Below are positions 1-6,615 of a stretch of DNA of 20,404 nt, in pieces. The notes under the pieces are model-generated. The model had not been told where the DNA came from, ran no database searches, and was given only the letters and a program-made list of their open reading frames with translations. Origin of the DNA: an uncultured Oscillospiraceae bacterium (GTDB taxonomy: Bacteria > Bacillota > Clostridia > Oscillospirales > Oscillospiraceae); NCBI GenBank assembly GCA_900752445.1, contig CAADVN010000185.1:1-20404 (forward strand), written 5' to 3'. A program made the translations under genes and the position numbers. Each line of letters opens with the position of its first letter. The stretch's first letter is position 1.

Positions 1-87
1 TCTCCCCTCCGCGTCGGGGTCCCCGCAGCCGGCGGTTACGGTAACCAGCATCAGTACGCAAAGCAGCAGAGCCAATGTCTTTTTCAT
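1..87 (-). CDS. Lipoprotein N-terminus (partial, runs off window)
   Basis: Only the first 29 codons are inside the window. The minus-strand ATG at 85-87 is preceded by AAAGGATG. The visible protein starts MKKTLALLLC and has a hydrophobic stretch to about residue 17. It then has VTAGC with the lipobox Cys at residue 21, followed by a charged segment (GDPDAEGR). This is a classic type II signal peptide, so the product is an exported lipid-anchored protein. It lies 48 bp downstream of the hydroxyacid dehydrogenase with no hairpin between, so it is probably co-transcribed with the sugar-acid genes. By context a solute-binding protein of an ABC or TRAP importer is the likely identity, but no mature domain is visible to confirm that. 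Confidence 0.75.
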   Translation of the reverse strand, partial: MKKTLALLLCVLMLVTVTAGCGDPDAEGR

Positions 88-135
88 TAGTCTTCATCCT
101 TTCATTTTTGAATTATCGTGCTTGCAAAACTGCCT

Positions 136-1071
136 TTACGGTTCATAAAGGAATCTGGGTTTTCGGCCTTCGATGACGTCTATCAGGCCCTCTACGGCCC
201 ACATTGCCATGTTGTACATGGACTCCTGGGTGTTCGCGGCCACGTGCGGGAAGCCTATGAAGTTGTCCAGCTTGTTGAGCGGGCTGTTGAACGAATCCCA
301 CTCGTCCACAAAAACATCCGAGCCGCAGGCCCTCAGCTTGCCCGTCGTCAACGCGTCGTAGAGCGCAGCCTCGTCCACTATCGCGCCGCGCGCCGTGTTC
401 AGCAGGATGGCATTCGGCTTGAAGTGCTTGAACATCTCAGCGTCAAAGAGATTGCGCGTCTCGGGGATCAGCGGACAGTTGATGCTAACTATATCGCTGC
501 GCGATACAAGCTCCTCGACCGTGTCCACCTTCTCAATGCCCAGCGCAGCCAGCTTCCCGGCCGGGGTATGCGGCGCATAGCCGAGGATCTCGCAGCCGAA
601 CGCGCCCTTGAACATCGACGCCAGCGTCTGGCCTATGCGCCCCGACGCGCCCACGATGCCTATGACCTTGCCGCGCGTCTCGTTGCCCCTCAGCCAGACC
701 GGCCCCATCTCCGTAAATCCCCTGGTCTTCTGGATGTACTCCGTTTGATACAGATTCCTCATCAGGCTCAGCGCCATCGTAAACGCAAACTCCGCCACAG
801 AATAGGTGTTCGCTCCCGGGGTAAACACTATCGGAATGCCGAACTCCTTGCATGCCGCCACGTCCAATATGTCCATGCCGACTCCATGGCGGGCTATAAC
901 CTTGCACTTTTTTGCCCGCGATATCTGCTCGCGGTTCAGATGATGCGCCCTGAGCAGTATGCCGTCCAGCTCCTCAATATGGTCAAAATTGTCCACTATC
1001 TCGGCAAACTCGCTCAGCTTCTTCACCGCATCCGGGTGTATCACCTCCGCCATGTACACTTTGTAACCCAT
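136..1071 (-). CDS. D-isomer-specific 2-hydroxyacid dehydrogenase
   Basis: The 311-residue product belongs to the NAD-dependent D-2-hydroxyacid dehydrogenase family (PGDH/formate dehydrogenase fold), which interconverts a 2-keto acid and a D-2-hydroxyacid in the cytoplasm. The nucleotide-binding loop is VIGIVGASGRIGQ at 136-148, one residue longer than the common GLGRIG form. The catalytic triad is visible: Arg228 in NTARGAIVDE, Glu257 in VDEWD and His276 in FPHVAANT. An upstream in-frame ATG at 1113 exists, but AAAGGAGAG sits 5 nt before the ATG at 1069-1071, which decides the start. It follows the HAD phosphatase gene after a 241-bp AT-rich gap and precedes a lipoprotein gene. The substrate is not determinable; context suggests a keto-acid or sugar-acid intermediate. 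Close relatives are often named phosphoglycerate dehydrogenase without proof. Confidence 0.88.
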   Translation of the reverse strand: MGYKVYMAEVIHPDAVKKLSEFAEIVDNFDHIEELDGILLRAHHLNREQISRAKKCKVIARHGVGMDILDVAACKEFGIPIVFTPGANTYSVAEFAFTMALSLMRNLYQTEYIQKTRGFTEMGPVWLRGNETRGKVIGIVGASGRIGQTLASMFKGAFGCEILGYAPHTPAGKLAALGIEKVDTVEELVSRSDIVSINCPLIPETRNLFDAEMFKHFKPNAILLNTARGAIVDEAALYDALTTGKLRACGSDVFVDEWDSFNSPLNKLDNFIGFPHVAANTQESMYNMAMWAVEGLIDVIEGRKPRFLYEP

Positions 1072-1312
1072 CGTTTCTCTCCTTTGCCTGTTTATTTTTC
1101 TTCGCTCAGCCATAACTGCTGGATATGTTCCCCTGAGCGCCTATTTGCTTGTTAAATTAGCGATTTTCGGTTCAATAAATAATATTGCACAAGTTTTTTG
1201 CCTCTAAGCCGCATGTCGTATGTATAAATCATACTACAGTGACGCAGATTTGTATAATCTCAATATATTATCGGTTCTATTACTTGAATTTATGGTTATT
1301 TCATCCAATCCG
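1072..1312. other. AT-rich gap with a 17-bp dyad
   Basis: This 241-bp stretch between the HAD and dehydrogenase genes has no convincing gene. It is much richer in AT than its neighbours. It contains GTATG, 7 nt, CATAC at 1219-1235, a perfect dyad with the same arm and spacer sizes as the one in the lysR/adh divergent region. The dehydrogenase may therefore have its own regulated promoter here, but I could not place -35 and -10 boxes convincingly. Confidence 0.4.
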
Positions 1313-2200
1313 CTATTCTGCGGGCCTGCCCAAGACATAGCGTTCGATAAAGCACGCAACGCCGTCTTCTGTGTTCGGCAGAGTAACGAAGGCCGCGGCG
1401 CTTCGTGCCTCCTCCACGCCGTTGAGCATGGCAACAGAATATGGAAAGGCAGAGAGCATGGCAACGTCATTGTGCCAATCTCCGAAGCAGCAGACTTCAC
1501 TGGGCTTCAGGCCCAGCCGACGGGTCAGCATCTCCAACGCCGCGCCCTTTGAGACCTCGCGCCGTATGACGGACAGGGAGCGGCCTTCGGAGCAGTCCGT
1601 GCGCACGCCGGGCCAGGCCAGCAGAAAATGCTCGAGCCCGGCCCTCCCGGTCTCATCAGGGTTGTCAATGAATATTTTGTAGACGCGCTCGAAGGCTATG
1701 CTTTCGGGCGTTGTTTCCTCATAGACAGAGGTCGGCACGGGCGGCGCGCCGTGCGCGGCTGCGTGGCGGTTGTAGAGCTCAAAGCGCCACATCCTGCGCG
1801 TACCGCGGCGCAGGTAACAGGACTTTGAGGTGTAGATCGTATAGTCCAGCCCTGCATCGTGGCAATAGGCGCATATTTCGAGCGCCTCCACTGGACTGAG
1901 CGGGCAGTCGTACAGGGTCTCGCCCGAGGTGCTGCGGATGACCTGCGCCCCTTCGAGCGCTATTACCGGAGACGCACCGACATGCGCCTGGGCGCAGTAG
2001 ACGCCGAGCATCATCGGCGTCCTGGCGGAAGCTATCGTGCAATCTATTCCCCTGGCCTTGAGCGCAGCGAAGGCCCGCAAAGTCGCTGGGCTGAACTGCT
2101 TTTCCTCGTTCAGAGCTGTGCCGTCCATGTCGCAGACCACGAGCTTGATGCCTTCCAGCGGCCCGGATGGCAGCCTCAGGCCCCGGTATGTCTCATTCAT
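1313..2200 (-). CDS. Cof-type HAD-IIB phosphatase
   Basis: A haloacid dehalogenase superfamily hydrolase of the Cof/YidA class, cytoplasmic and Mg-dependent, which removes phosphate from small sugar phosphates. Numbering from the ATG at 2200 gives 295 residues. Motif I is CDMDGTAL (nucleophile Asp24, acid/base Asp26), motif II is IASAR (Ser58), motif III is Lys218 in VSKGAAL, and motif IV is FGDWHNDVAML (Asp241, Asp245). The C2-type cap lies between about residues 90 and 200. A second in-frame ATG at 2224 would add eight residues, but its Shine-Dalgarno lies inside a strong hairpin. The ATG at 2200 has AAAGGTGG in the open 9 nt upstream and is preferred. It is the fourth leftward gene from lysR, after the kinase. 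Its substrate could be a sugar phosphate of the same pathway, but that is inference. Confidence 0.85.
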   Translation of the reverse strand: MNETYRGLRLPSGPLEGIKLVVCDMDGTALNEEKQFSPATLRAFAALKARGIDCTIASARTPMMLGVYCAQAHVGASPVIALEGAQVIRSTSGETLYDCPLSPVEALEICAYCHDAGLDYTIYTSKSCYLRRGTRRMWRFELYNRHAAAHGAPPVPTSVYEETTPESIAFERVYKIFIDNPDETGRAGLEHFLLAWPGVRTDCSEGRSLSVIRREVSKGAALEMLTRRLGLKPSEVCCFGDWHNDVAMLSAFPYSVAMLNGVEEARSAAAFVTLPNTEDGVACFIERYVLGRPAE

Positions 2201-2235
2201 CGTTTTTTGCCACCTTTTGAGCATAATAAAAAGCT

Positions 2236-2272
2236 CCCCGCATCTGTGGTTATACTATCCGCAGACACGGGG
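2236..2272 (-). terminator. Terminator-like hairpin between kinase and HAD genes
   Basis: Read on the minus strand, a 14-bp stem with two G-U pairs and one mismatch, and a loop of about 9 nt, is followed by AGCTTTTTATT. This is the form of an intrinsic terminator just downstream of the kinase stop codon. Its 3' arm supplies the GGGGAG that would serve the HAD ATG at 2224, so the structure could terminate or attenuate transcription and mask that start. Confidence 0.65.
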
Positions 2273-2298
2273 GGCATGACGCGGCTATTGCCGTTTTA

Positions 2299-3249
2299 TC
2301 ATCTGGTTGCCGAGGACCTGCCTGCCATATACTTCATCACTTGGTCAAAGGTAGGTATGGCCTCTATATTGCCCGGCGCAGAAACAGCCATGGCGCCTAT
2401 GGCATTGGCATATCTGAGGGTATTTTCCAGGTTCCAGCCCTTCAAGCCGGCTGCAATGACGCCGGCTGCAAACGAGTCGCCTGCGCCGAAGGCGTCCACG
2501 ACCTGGCCGACGCGGAATCCCGGGGACATCACGCGGACGCCAGGCTCATAGCCTATCGCCCCCTCCGGGCCTATTTTTACTATGACTGTGCCGACGCCTC
2601 GGGACATTATCTCCGCTGCGATATCGTCCGGCTCGCTAAGGCCCAGCAGCAGTTCTCCCTCATCCCGGCCCGGCAGGGCGATATCGACCAGATGCCAGAT
2701 GGAATTTATCATCTCCCTCGCCTGCTCGATGCTCCACATCTTGAGGCGCAGGTTGGGGTCGAAGCAGACCTTGACGCCGTGCTTTTTTGCAAGCTCCATG
2801 GCCCTTATGGCCGTTGCGGCGGCCTCGGGGCTGACTGCAAGGGTGATCCCGGAGACATGGAGGTACTTTGACGAGGCGATATAGTCCTCGTCGAGCTGCT
2901 CTGGACGCATGGCGCTCGCTGCGGAATTACGTCGGTAGTAGAAATTGCGGTACTCACCGTTGCCCAGCGCCTGGCGGAAAAAGATGCCGGTTGGGCGTGA
3001 GGGGTCCGTCACGACGCGGCTCAGGTCCACGCCCTCGCCCATAAAAGTGCGGCGCACGAGCATGCCGAACTCGTCGTCTCCCAGGCTGCTTATCCAACCA
3101 GCAGTGTGTCCCTGCCGGACGACCCCGACGGCCACAGTGGTCTCCGCCCCGCCTGTGTGGCAGGTGTAGTTGCTGGCATAGCGCAGAGGGCCGGCTGTGG
3201 TGCTGTCAAATACCACCATTGTTTCGCCCAGGGTGACAAGTTCAGGCAT
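2299..3249 (-). CDS. kdgK: PfkB-family sugar kinase, likely 2-keto-3-deoxygluconate kinase
   Basis: The 316-residue ribokinase-fold protein phosphorylates a sugar or keto-deoxy sugar acid with ATP. The N-terminal sheet begins VTLGETMVVF, followed by the substrate segment HTGGAETTVAVG (31-42). FYYRRNSAAS (103-112) resembles the YYRxxSAAS signature of KDG kinases. The C-terminal PfkB signature is VVDAFGAGDSFAAG with catalytic Asp258. Minus-strand GGAGAG lies 7 nt before the ATG. It lies 42 bp downstream of the aldolase gene, the usual pairing in KDG catabolism (KDG to KDPG, then pyruvate plus glyceraldehyde 3-phosphate). The kinase assignment is firm; the exact substrate is likely but not proven, since related sugar kinases share these motifs. 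Confidence 0.85.
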   Translation of the reverse strand: MPELVTLGETMVVFDSTTAGPLRYASNYTCHTGGAETTVAVGVVRQGHTAGWISSLGDDEFGMLVRRTFMGEGVDLSRVVTDPSRPTGIFFRQALGNGEYRNFYYRRNSAASAMRPEQLDEDYIASSKYLHVSGITLAVSPEAAATAIRAMELAKKHGVKVCFDPNLRLKMWSIEQAREMINSIWHLVDIALPGRDEGELLLGLSEPDDIAAEIMSRGVGTVIVKIGPEGAIGYEPGVRVMSPGFRVGQVVDAFGAGDSFAAGVIAAGLKGWNLENTLRYANAIGAMAVSAPGNIEAIPTFDQVMKYMAGRSSATR

Positions 3250-3291
3250 GTTCTATCTCTCCATTCTTTGGGATCATCAGCTCCTCAGCAC

Positions 3292-4182
3292 TTAGCCGAT
3301 GAGCATCTGGGTCTCGGTGAGGACCCTGCGGATGCGCTCGACCTCCTCCTCGGGCAGGGGCAGGAAGGGGCGCCTGGGCAGGCCGATGTCCACGCCCAGC
3401 ATGGGCAGGACGGCGTGATAGAAGGGTACGGGGATGCCGCTGCCGGTGACGCTGCGAAGGAGATTCGCCTTCAGCTGCATGTCGCGGGCCTCGGAGAACT
3501 TGCCCTCTTTACACTTCGTATAGATCTCCTTGATGAAGCCTGGGAAAGCATTCGAAAGGCCGGACACGCAGCCGTGCGCGCCGCCGACAACAGCAGGCAG
3601 CAGATGGGTCTGAGAGCCGATGAGGAAGAGGAAGCCCTCCTGCTTTACCTTGGCCATGAAGTCATAGAACAGGCTGATATCCGCACTGCTGTCCTTTACG
3701 CCCTGAAGGCCGATGTCCGCGAGCTCGGCAAGGAAATCGCCGCTGATGCAGAAGTTGCTGTACTTAGGATTGTTGTAAGCGATGACGGGCAGACTCACGC
3801 TTTTTATAAGGTCGGCGTAATACTGCTTTATGACGTTCGGGGTGTGCCGGTAGTAGAACGGGGTAACGGCTGCCAGGGCATCGGCGCCGAGCTTTTCGGA
3901 ATGCTGGGCCAATTCTATGGTGTCGCTCAGGTTGGTGGTACCAATGTGCATGATGACGGGGATGCGGCCAGCGCAGGTCTTGATGGTGACCTCGGCAAGG
4001 AGCTTCCTCTGGGCGACCGTCATTATCGGGCCGCTGCCGTAGGAACCTCCTACGAACAGGCCGTCCACCTTATCGCTCAAATAGTTGATGTAGTTTTCCA
4101 GCTTGGCAACGTCTACCTCGCCCTCGGCGTCAAATGGGGTTATAACTGCCGGATATACTCCCGAAAACTTCTTGACATCCAT
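3292..4182 (-). CDS. DapA/NanA-family class I aldolase (KDG/KDPG aldolase candidate)
   Basis: The 296-residue protein is a TIM-barrel member of the dihydrodipicolinate synthase / N-acetylneuraminate lyase family, which cleaves or forms C-C bonds with pyruvate through a Schiff base. The Schiff-base lysine is Lys163 in GVKDSSAD and the catalytic tyrosine is Tyr136 in AYNNPKYSN. The pyruvate-carboxylate loop, usually G-T/S-T-G-E, reads GGSYGSGP (46-52 region), which separates it from genuine DapA and NanA. AAGGAGAG 7 nt before the ATG at 4180-4182 sets the start; an ATG 29 codons upstream has no such site. With a PfkB kinase next to it, a role as 2-keto-3-deoxy sugar acid aldolase is the best inference. 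Lysine biosynthesis is unlikely in this context. Confidence 0.85.
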   Translation of the reverse strand: MDVKKFSGVYPAVITPFDAEGEVDVAKLENYINYLSDKVDGLFVGGSYGSGPIMTVAQRKLLAEVTIKTCAGRIPVIMHIGTTNLSDTIELAQHSEKLGADALAAVTPFYYRHTPNVIKQYYADLIKSVSLPVIAYNNPKYSNFCISGDFLAELADIGLQGVKDSSADISLFYDFMAKVKQEGFLFLIGSQTHLLPAVVGGAHGCVSGLSNAFPGFIKEIYTKCKEGKFSEARDMQLKANLLRSVTGSGIPVPFYHAVLPMLGVDIGLPRRPFLPLPEEEVERIRRVLTETQMLIG

Positions 4183-4259
4183 TTCTTTGCTCTCCTTCTG
4201 ATCGTTATGATTTGTGCAGGCTAATCGCCGCAAAGGCGGCGTCAATCCTCTGTGACTAG

Positions 4260-4288
4260 AACATAACACACGGGCAAAGAAATGAAAA
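4260..4288 (-). promoter_or_regulatory. Candidate promoter for aldolase-kinase-HAD operon
   Basis: On the minus strand, TTTTCA (4283-4288) is separated by 17 nt from TATGTT (4260-4265). This lies in the 120-bp gap between lysR and the aldolase gene. The matches are 4 of 6 and 4-5 of 6, so it is moderate at best. The same -35 hexamer, TTTTCA, appears in the lysR promoter. A small hairpin (GCCGC/GCGGC, about 4231-4244) lies between it and the gene. Confidence 0.4.
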
Positions 4289-4302
4289 ATACCGTTTCTT
4301 AA

Positions 4303-5232
4303 TTACTTCGATAACCTGAGGTTATTGTTTTTCTCGCCAGCCAGCTTGCCGACATGCTCGGCGGCATAGTCTCTGAAGCTGGTCAGGTTTTGCGAGAAGT
4401 ATTTGTTATTGGTATAGGCGACGCGTATGTATAGCTCCAAGGGCTCGCTGAAGACGTTGATGGCGCGGAAGCGTCCGCTCTCAAGCCGCTTTCTGACAGA
4501 CAGTTTTGAGAGCACGCCCACGCCGAGGCCGGCGTCCACGGCGTTTTTGATGGTCTGGGTATTGTGGCAGGACCAGGCCGGGTTCCAGCGGAGATTGTTC
4601 TTCTCCATCTCCAGGGCAAAGATCTCACGGGTGCGGCTGCCCTTTTCCCTGACGATGAAGTCCAGGCCGTCGAGGTCTTCCAGCTGCACATCCTGCCTGT
4701 CATAGAGCTCGTGCAGCCTGTTTACGACGAGCACGATCTCAGTGCTGCCGACAGTCTCCGACTTGACCTCCAAACTGGTAAGCCTGCCTTCTACAAAAGC
4801 AATGTCCAGTTGGCCCTGTAATAATGCCTGTTCGATTACTGGTGTATTATCCACCAGGGCCTCTATTCGGACGGAATCGTTCTGGAGGCAATAGCCTGAT
4901 ATAATATCGCTCAATATACTCGTACCGATCGTAATACTGGCCCCAACTCGTATTATATCCTTGCTGTTTCTGGCCTTCATGCTTGTGTCTATAGAATCCA
5001 GCAAATTCACGACCTGTTTTGAGTATTCATAAAGGTTTGCTCCCTCCGGCGTGAGATAGAGGCATTTGTTCCATCTTTCAAACAGCTTTACACCGTAGTC
5101 CTGCTCAATATCATGGATCGTCTTGCTGATAGCTGGCTGGGATACGAAAAGCTCCTTTGAGGCCTTGGTCATGTTCATGTGCTTGCAGACTTCAAAGAAC
5201 ACCCGCAAATGTCTTTCTGTTATCACGTTCAT
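4303..5232 (-). CDS. LysR-family transcriptional regulator
   Basis: The 309-residue protein has an N-terminal winged helix-turn-helix (about residues 6-64: RHLRVFFEVCKHMNMTKASK, then QPAISKTIHDIEQDYGVKLF). A periplasmic-binding-protein-like effector domain follows from about residue 90. The recognition segment LFVSQPAISKTI is typical of LTTRs. A GTG at 5235 and an ATG at 5232 are both in frame. GAAGGG is 5 nt from the ATG and only 2 nt from the GTG, so the ATG is chosen. It is divergent to the alcohol dehydrogenase-isomerase pair and upstream of the co-directional aldolase-kinase genes. It probably binds the dyads at 5299-5354 and controls both sides in response to a pathway intermediate. The effector is unknown. 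Confidence 0.9.
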   Translation of the reverse strand: MNVITERHLRVFFEVCKHMNMTKASKELFVSQPAISKTIHDIEQDYGVKLFERWNKCLYLTPEGANLYEYSKQVVNLLDSIDTSMKARNSKDIIRVGASITIGTSILSDIISGYCLQNDSVRIEALVDNTPVIEQALLQGQLDIAFVEGRLTSLEVKSETVGSTEIVLVVNRLHELYDRQDVQLEDLDGLDFIVREKGSRTREIFALEMEKNNLRWNPAWSCHNTQTIKNAVDAGLGVGVLSKLSVRKRLESGRFRAINVFSEPLELYIRVAYTNNKYFSQNLTSFRDYAAEHVGKLAGEKNNNLRLSK

Positions 5233-5267
5233 CACGACCCTTCTCTTTTTTCACCGGGGACAGGCCT

Positions 5268-5296
5268 ATTATGTCACACATTCAATAAAATGAAAA
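5268..5296 (-). promoter_or_regulatory. Candidate lysR promoter
   Basis: On the minus strand, TTTTCA (5291-5296), a 17-nt spacer and CATAAT (5268-5273) give a plausible sigma-A promoter. Its -10 box lies about 35 bp ahead of the lysR ATG. It abuts the left half of the dyad at 5299-5337, a placement that would suit autoregulation. Confidence 0.5.
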
Positions 5297-5298
5297 CC

Positions 5299-5354
5299 CT
5301 TAAAATATGCTATGTGCAAATTAACGATAATTTTAAGTTATAGATATAATAACA
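5299..5354. promoter_or_regulatory. Two dyads, candidate LysR operator region
   Basis: CTTAAAAT (5299-5306) is exactly complementary in inverted order to ATTTTAAG (5330-5337), separated by 23 nt. A second perfect dyad, GTTAT, 7 nt, ATAAC, spans 5338-5354 immediately beside it. Both lie between the divergent lysR and alcohol dehydrogenase promoters, where LysR regulators normally place recognition and activation sites. Binding is inferred from position and symmetry only, and the AT-rich composition makes chance dyads easier. Confidence 0.45.
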
Positions 5355-5392
5355 AATCGGTCTTTGTCTTAGTAATATTGGTGTGCTATTGT
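5321..5392 (+). promoter_or_regulatory. Candidate promoters for alcohol dehydrogenase-isomerase pair
   Basis: Two alternatives are visible on the plus strand. One has TTAACG (5321-5326) and TATAAT (5345-5350) with 18 nt between. The other has TTGTCT (5364-5369) and TATTGT (5387-5392) with 17 nt between. The first has a perfect -10 that lies within the GTTAT/ATAAC dyad, which suits regulator control. The second is closer to the gene, leaving a leader of about 55 nt. Confidence 0.45.
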
Positions 5393-5454
5393 AAAGTCAA
5401 CGTAGAATCGACGCAAACCCGGAAGACGGAACAATAAAACCAGGAGGTAAGAAA

Positions 5455-6606
5455 ATGAACAACTTTACTTTCTACTGCCCGACGAAGTTCGTGTTCGGCA
5501 AGGGCCAGGAAGAGAACGTGGGCAAGCTCTGCCGCGAGCAGGGTGCGACCAAGGTGCTGATCGTATACGGCGGCGGCAGCGTCATCCGAACTGGGCTGCT
5601 GGACAGGGTGCGGAAATATATACAGGAGGCCGGTATTGAGACGGTGGACTTTGGCGGAGCTCAGCCCAATCCCAGGGTGGAGCATGTGCGCGAGGGCATA
5701 GAGATAGTAAAGCGCGAGGGCATAGATTTCCTGCTCGCTATTGGCGGCGGCAGCGTCATCGACACCGCCAAGGGTATCGGCATCGGCGCGCTTTACGACG
5801 GCGACGTCTGGGACTATTTCCTTCGCACTAAAAATCCCACCGTTATGATGCCCGTTGGCGTGATCGTGACTATCGCCGCCTCCGGCAGCGAGGGCTCCTC
5901 GAGCTGTGTGCTCAACAATGATGCGCTAAAGGTCAAGTCCGCCTGCAATAACGACTGCATCCGCCCGCGCTTTGCAATCATGAACCCCGAGCTCACCTAC
6001 TCCCTGCCCGCCTACCAGACCGCCTGCGGTGTGGTTGATATAATGATGCACACCCATGAGCGCTATTTCACGCCGGTGCAGGACAACGAGTTTACAGACG
6101 AGTTCTGCGAGGGACTGCTGCGCACGATGATAAAGCTTGGGCCCAAGGCAATAAGCGACCCGACGAATTACAACGTCCGCGCACAGATCATGTGGGCAGG
6201 CGTGATGAGCCACAACAACACCGTCGGTGTCGGCCGCATACAGGACAGCGCCTGCCACCGCATGCAGGTCATGATAGGTGCTAAGTACGACTCTGCGCAC
6301 GGCGCGGGCCTGGCCACGGTCTGCCCCGCCTGGATGAAATATGTCTACAAGAACAACATGCCGCGCTTTATCCGTTACGCGACCAAGGTCTGGGGCGTGG
6401 ATTACGACCCCTACGACCCCGAAGCCACGGTGCTCGAGGCCATACGCAGGCTCAAGGAGTTCAACCGCTCCCTCGGCATGCCCGTCACCCTTGAGGAGCT
6501 GGGCGTGAAGGACGAGGACATTGACGAGCTCTGCCAGCTGAACGTCGGTCACATGCAGGAGCTGGGTCCTGACGATATCCGCCAGATCTACGAGCTCATG
6601 CGCTGA
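5455..6606 (+). CDS. Iron-type alcohol dehydrogenase (YqhD/BdhA subfamily) with altered metal site
   Basis: The 383-residue protein belongs to the iron-dependent alcohol dehydrogenase superfamily, most like YqhD/butanol dehydrogenase, which reduce aldehydes with NAD(P)H in the cytoplasm. Cofactor motifs are YGGGSV (38-43) and AIGGGSVIDTAKG (95-107). The metal pair Asp195/His199 is in VVDIMMH and the last ligand His282 is in SAHGAGLA. The third usual ligand, which should stand in the segment CHRMQVMIGA, is Val272 (codon GTC at 6268-6270), where relatives have His. The fold is complete and shows no frameshift. AGGAGG precedes the ATG by 7 nt. The next gene begins 9 nt after the stop, so the two are surely co-transcribed. 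The substrate is unknown; the lost ligand questions plain alcohol dehydrogenase chemistry. Confidence 0.88.
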   Translation: MNNFTFYCPTKFVFGKGQEENVGKLCREQGATKVLIVYGGGSVIRTGLLDRVRKYIQEAGIETVDFGGAQPNPRVEHVREGIEIVKREGIDFLLAIGGGSVIDTAKGIGIGALYDGDVWDYFLRTKNPTVMMPVGVIVTIAASGSEGSSSCVLNNDALKVKSACNNDCIRPRFAIMNPELTYSLPAYQTACGVVDIMMHTHERYFTPVQDNEFTDEFCEGLLRTMIKLGPKAISDPTNYNVRAQIMWAGVMSHNNTVGVGRIQDSACHRMQVMIGAKYDSAHGAGLATVCPAWMKYVYKNNMPRFIRYATKVWGVDYDPYDPEATVLEAIRRLKEFNRSLGMPVTLEELGVKDEDIDELCQLNVGHMQELGPDDIRQIYELMR

Positions 6607-6615
6607 GGGCATGTC

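Noticed and set aside
118..1155. Long plus-strand open frame opposite the hydroxyacid dehydrogenase
   Set aside because: It is rich in Arg, His and Leu with no domain, no ribosome binding site, and mirrors the codon structure of the minus-strand dehydrogenase, whose catalytic motifs are clear.
3106..4224. 372-codon plus-strand open frame opposite the kinase and aldolase
   Set aside because: It spans the junction of two real minus-strand genes and resembles no family; it is an antisense shadow of GC-rich codons.
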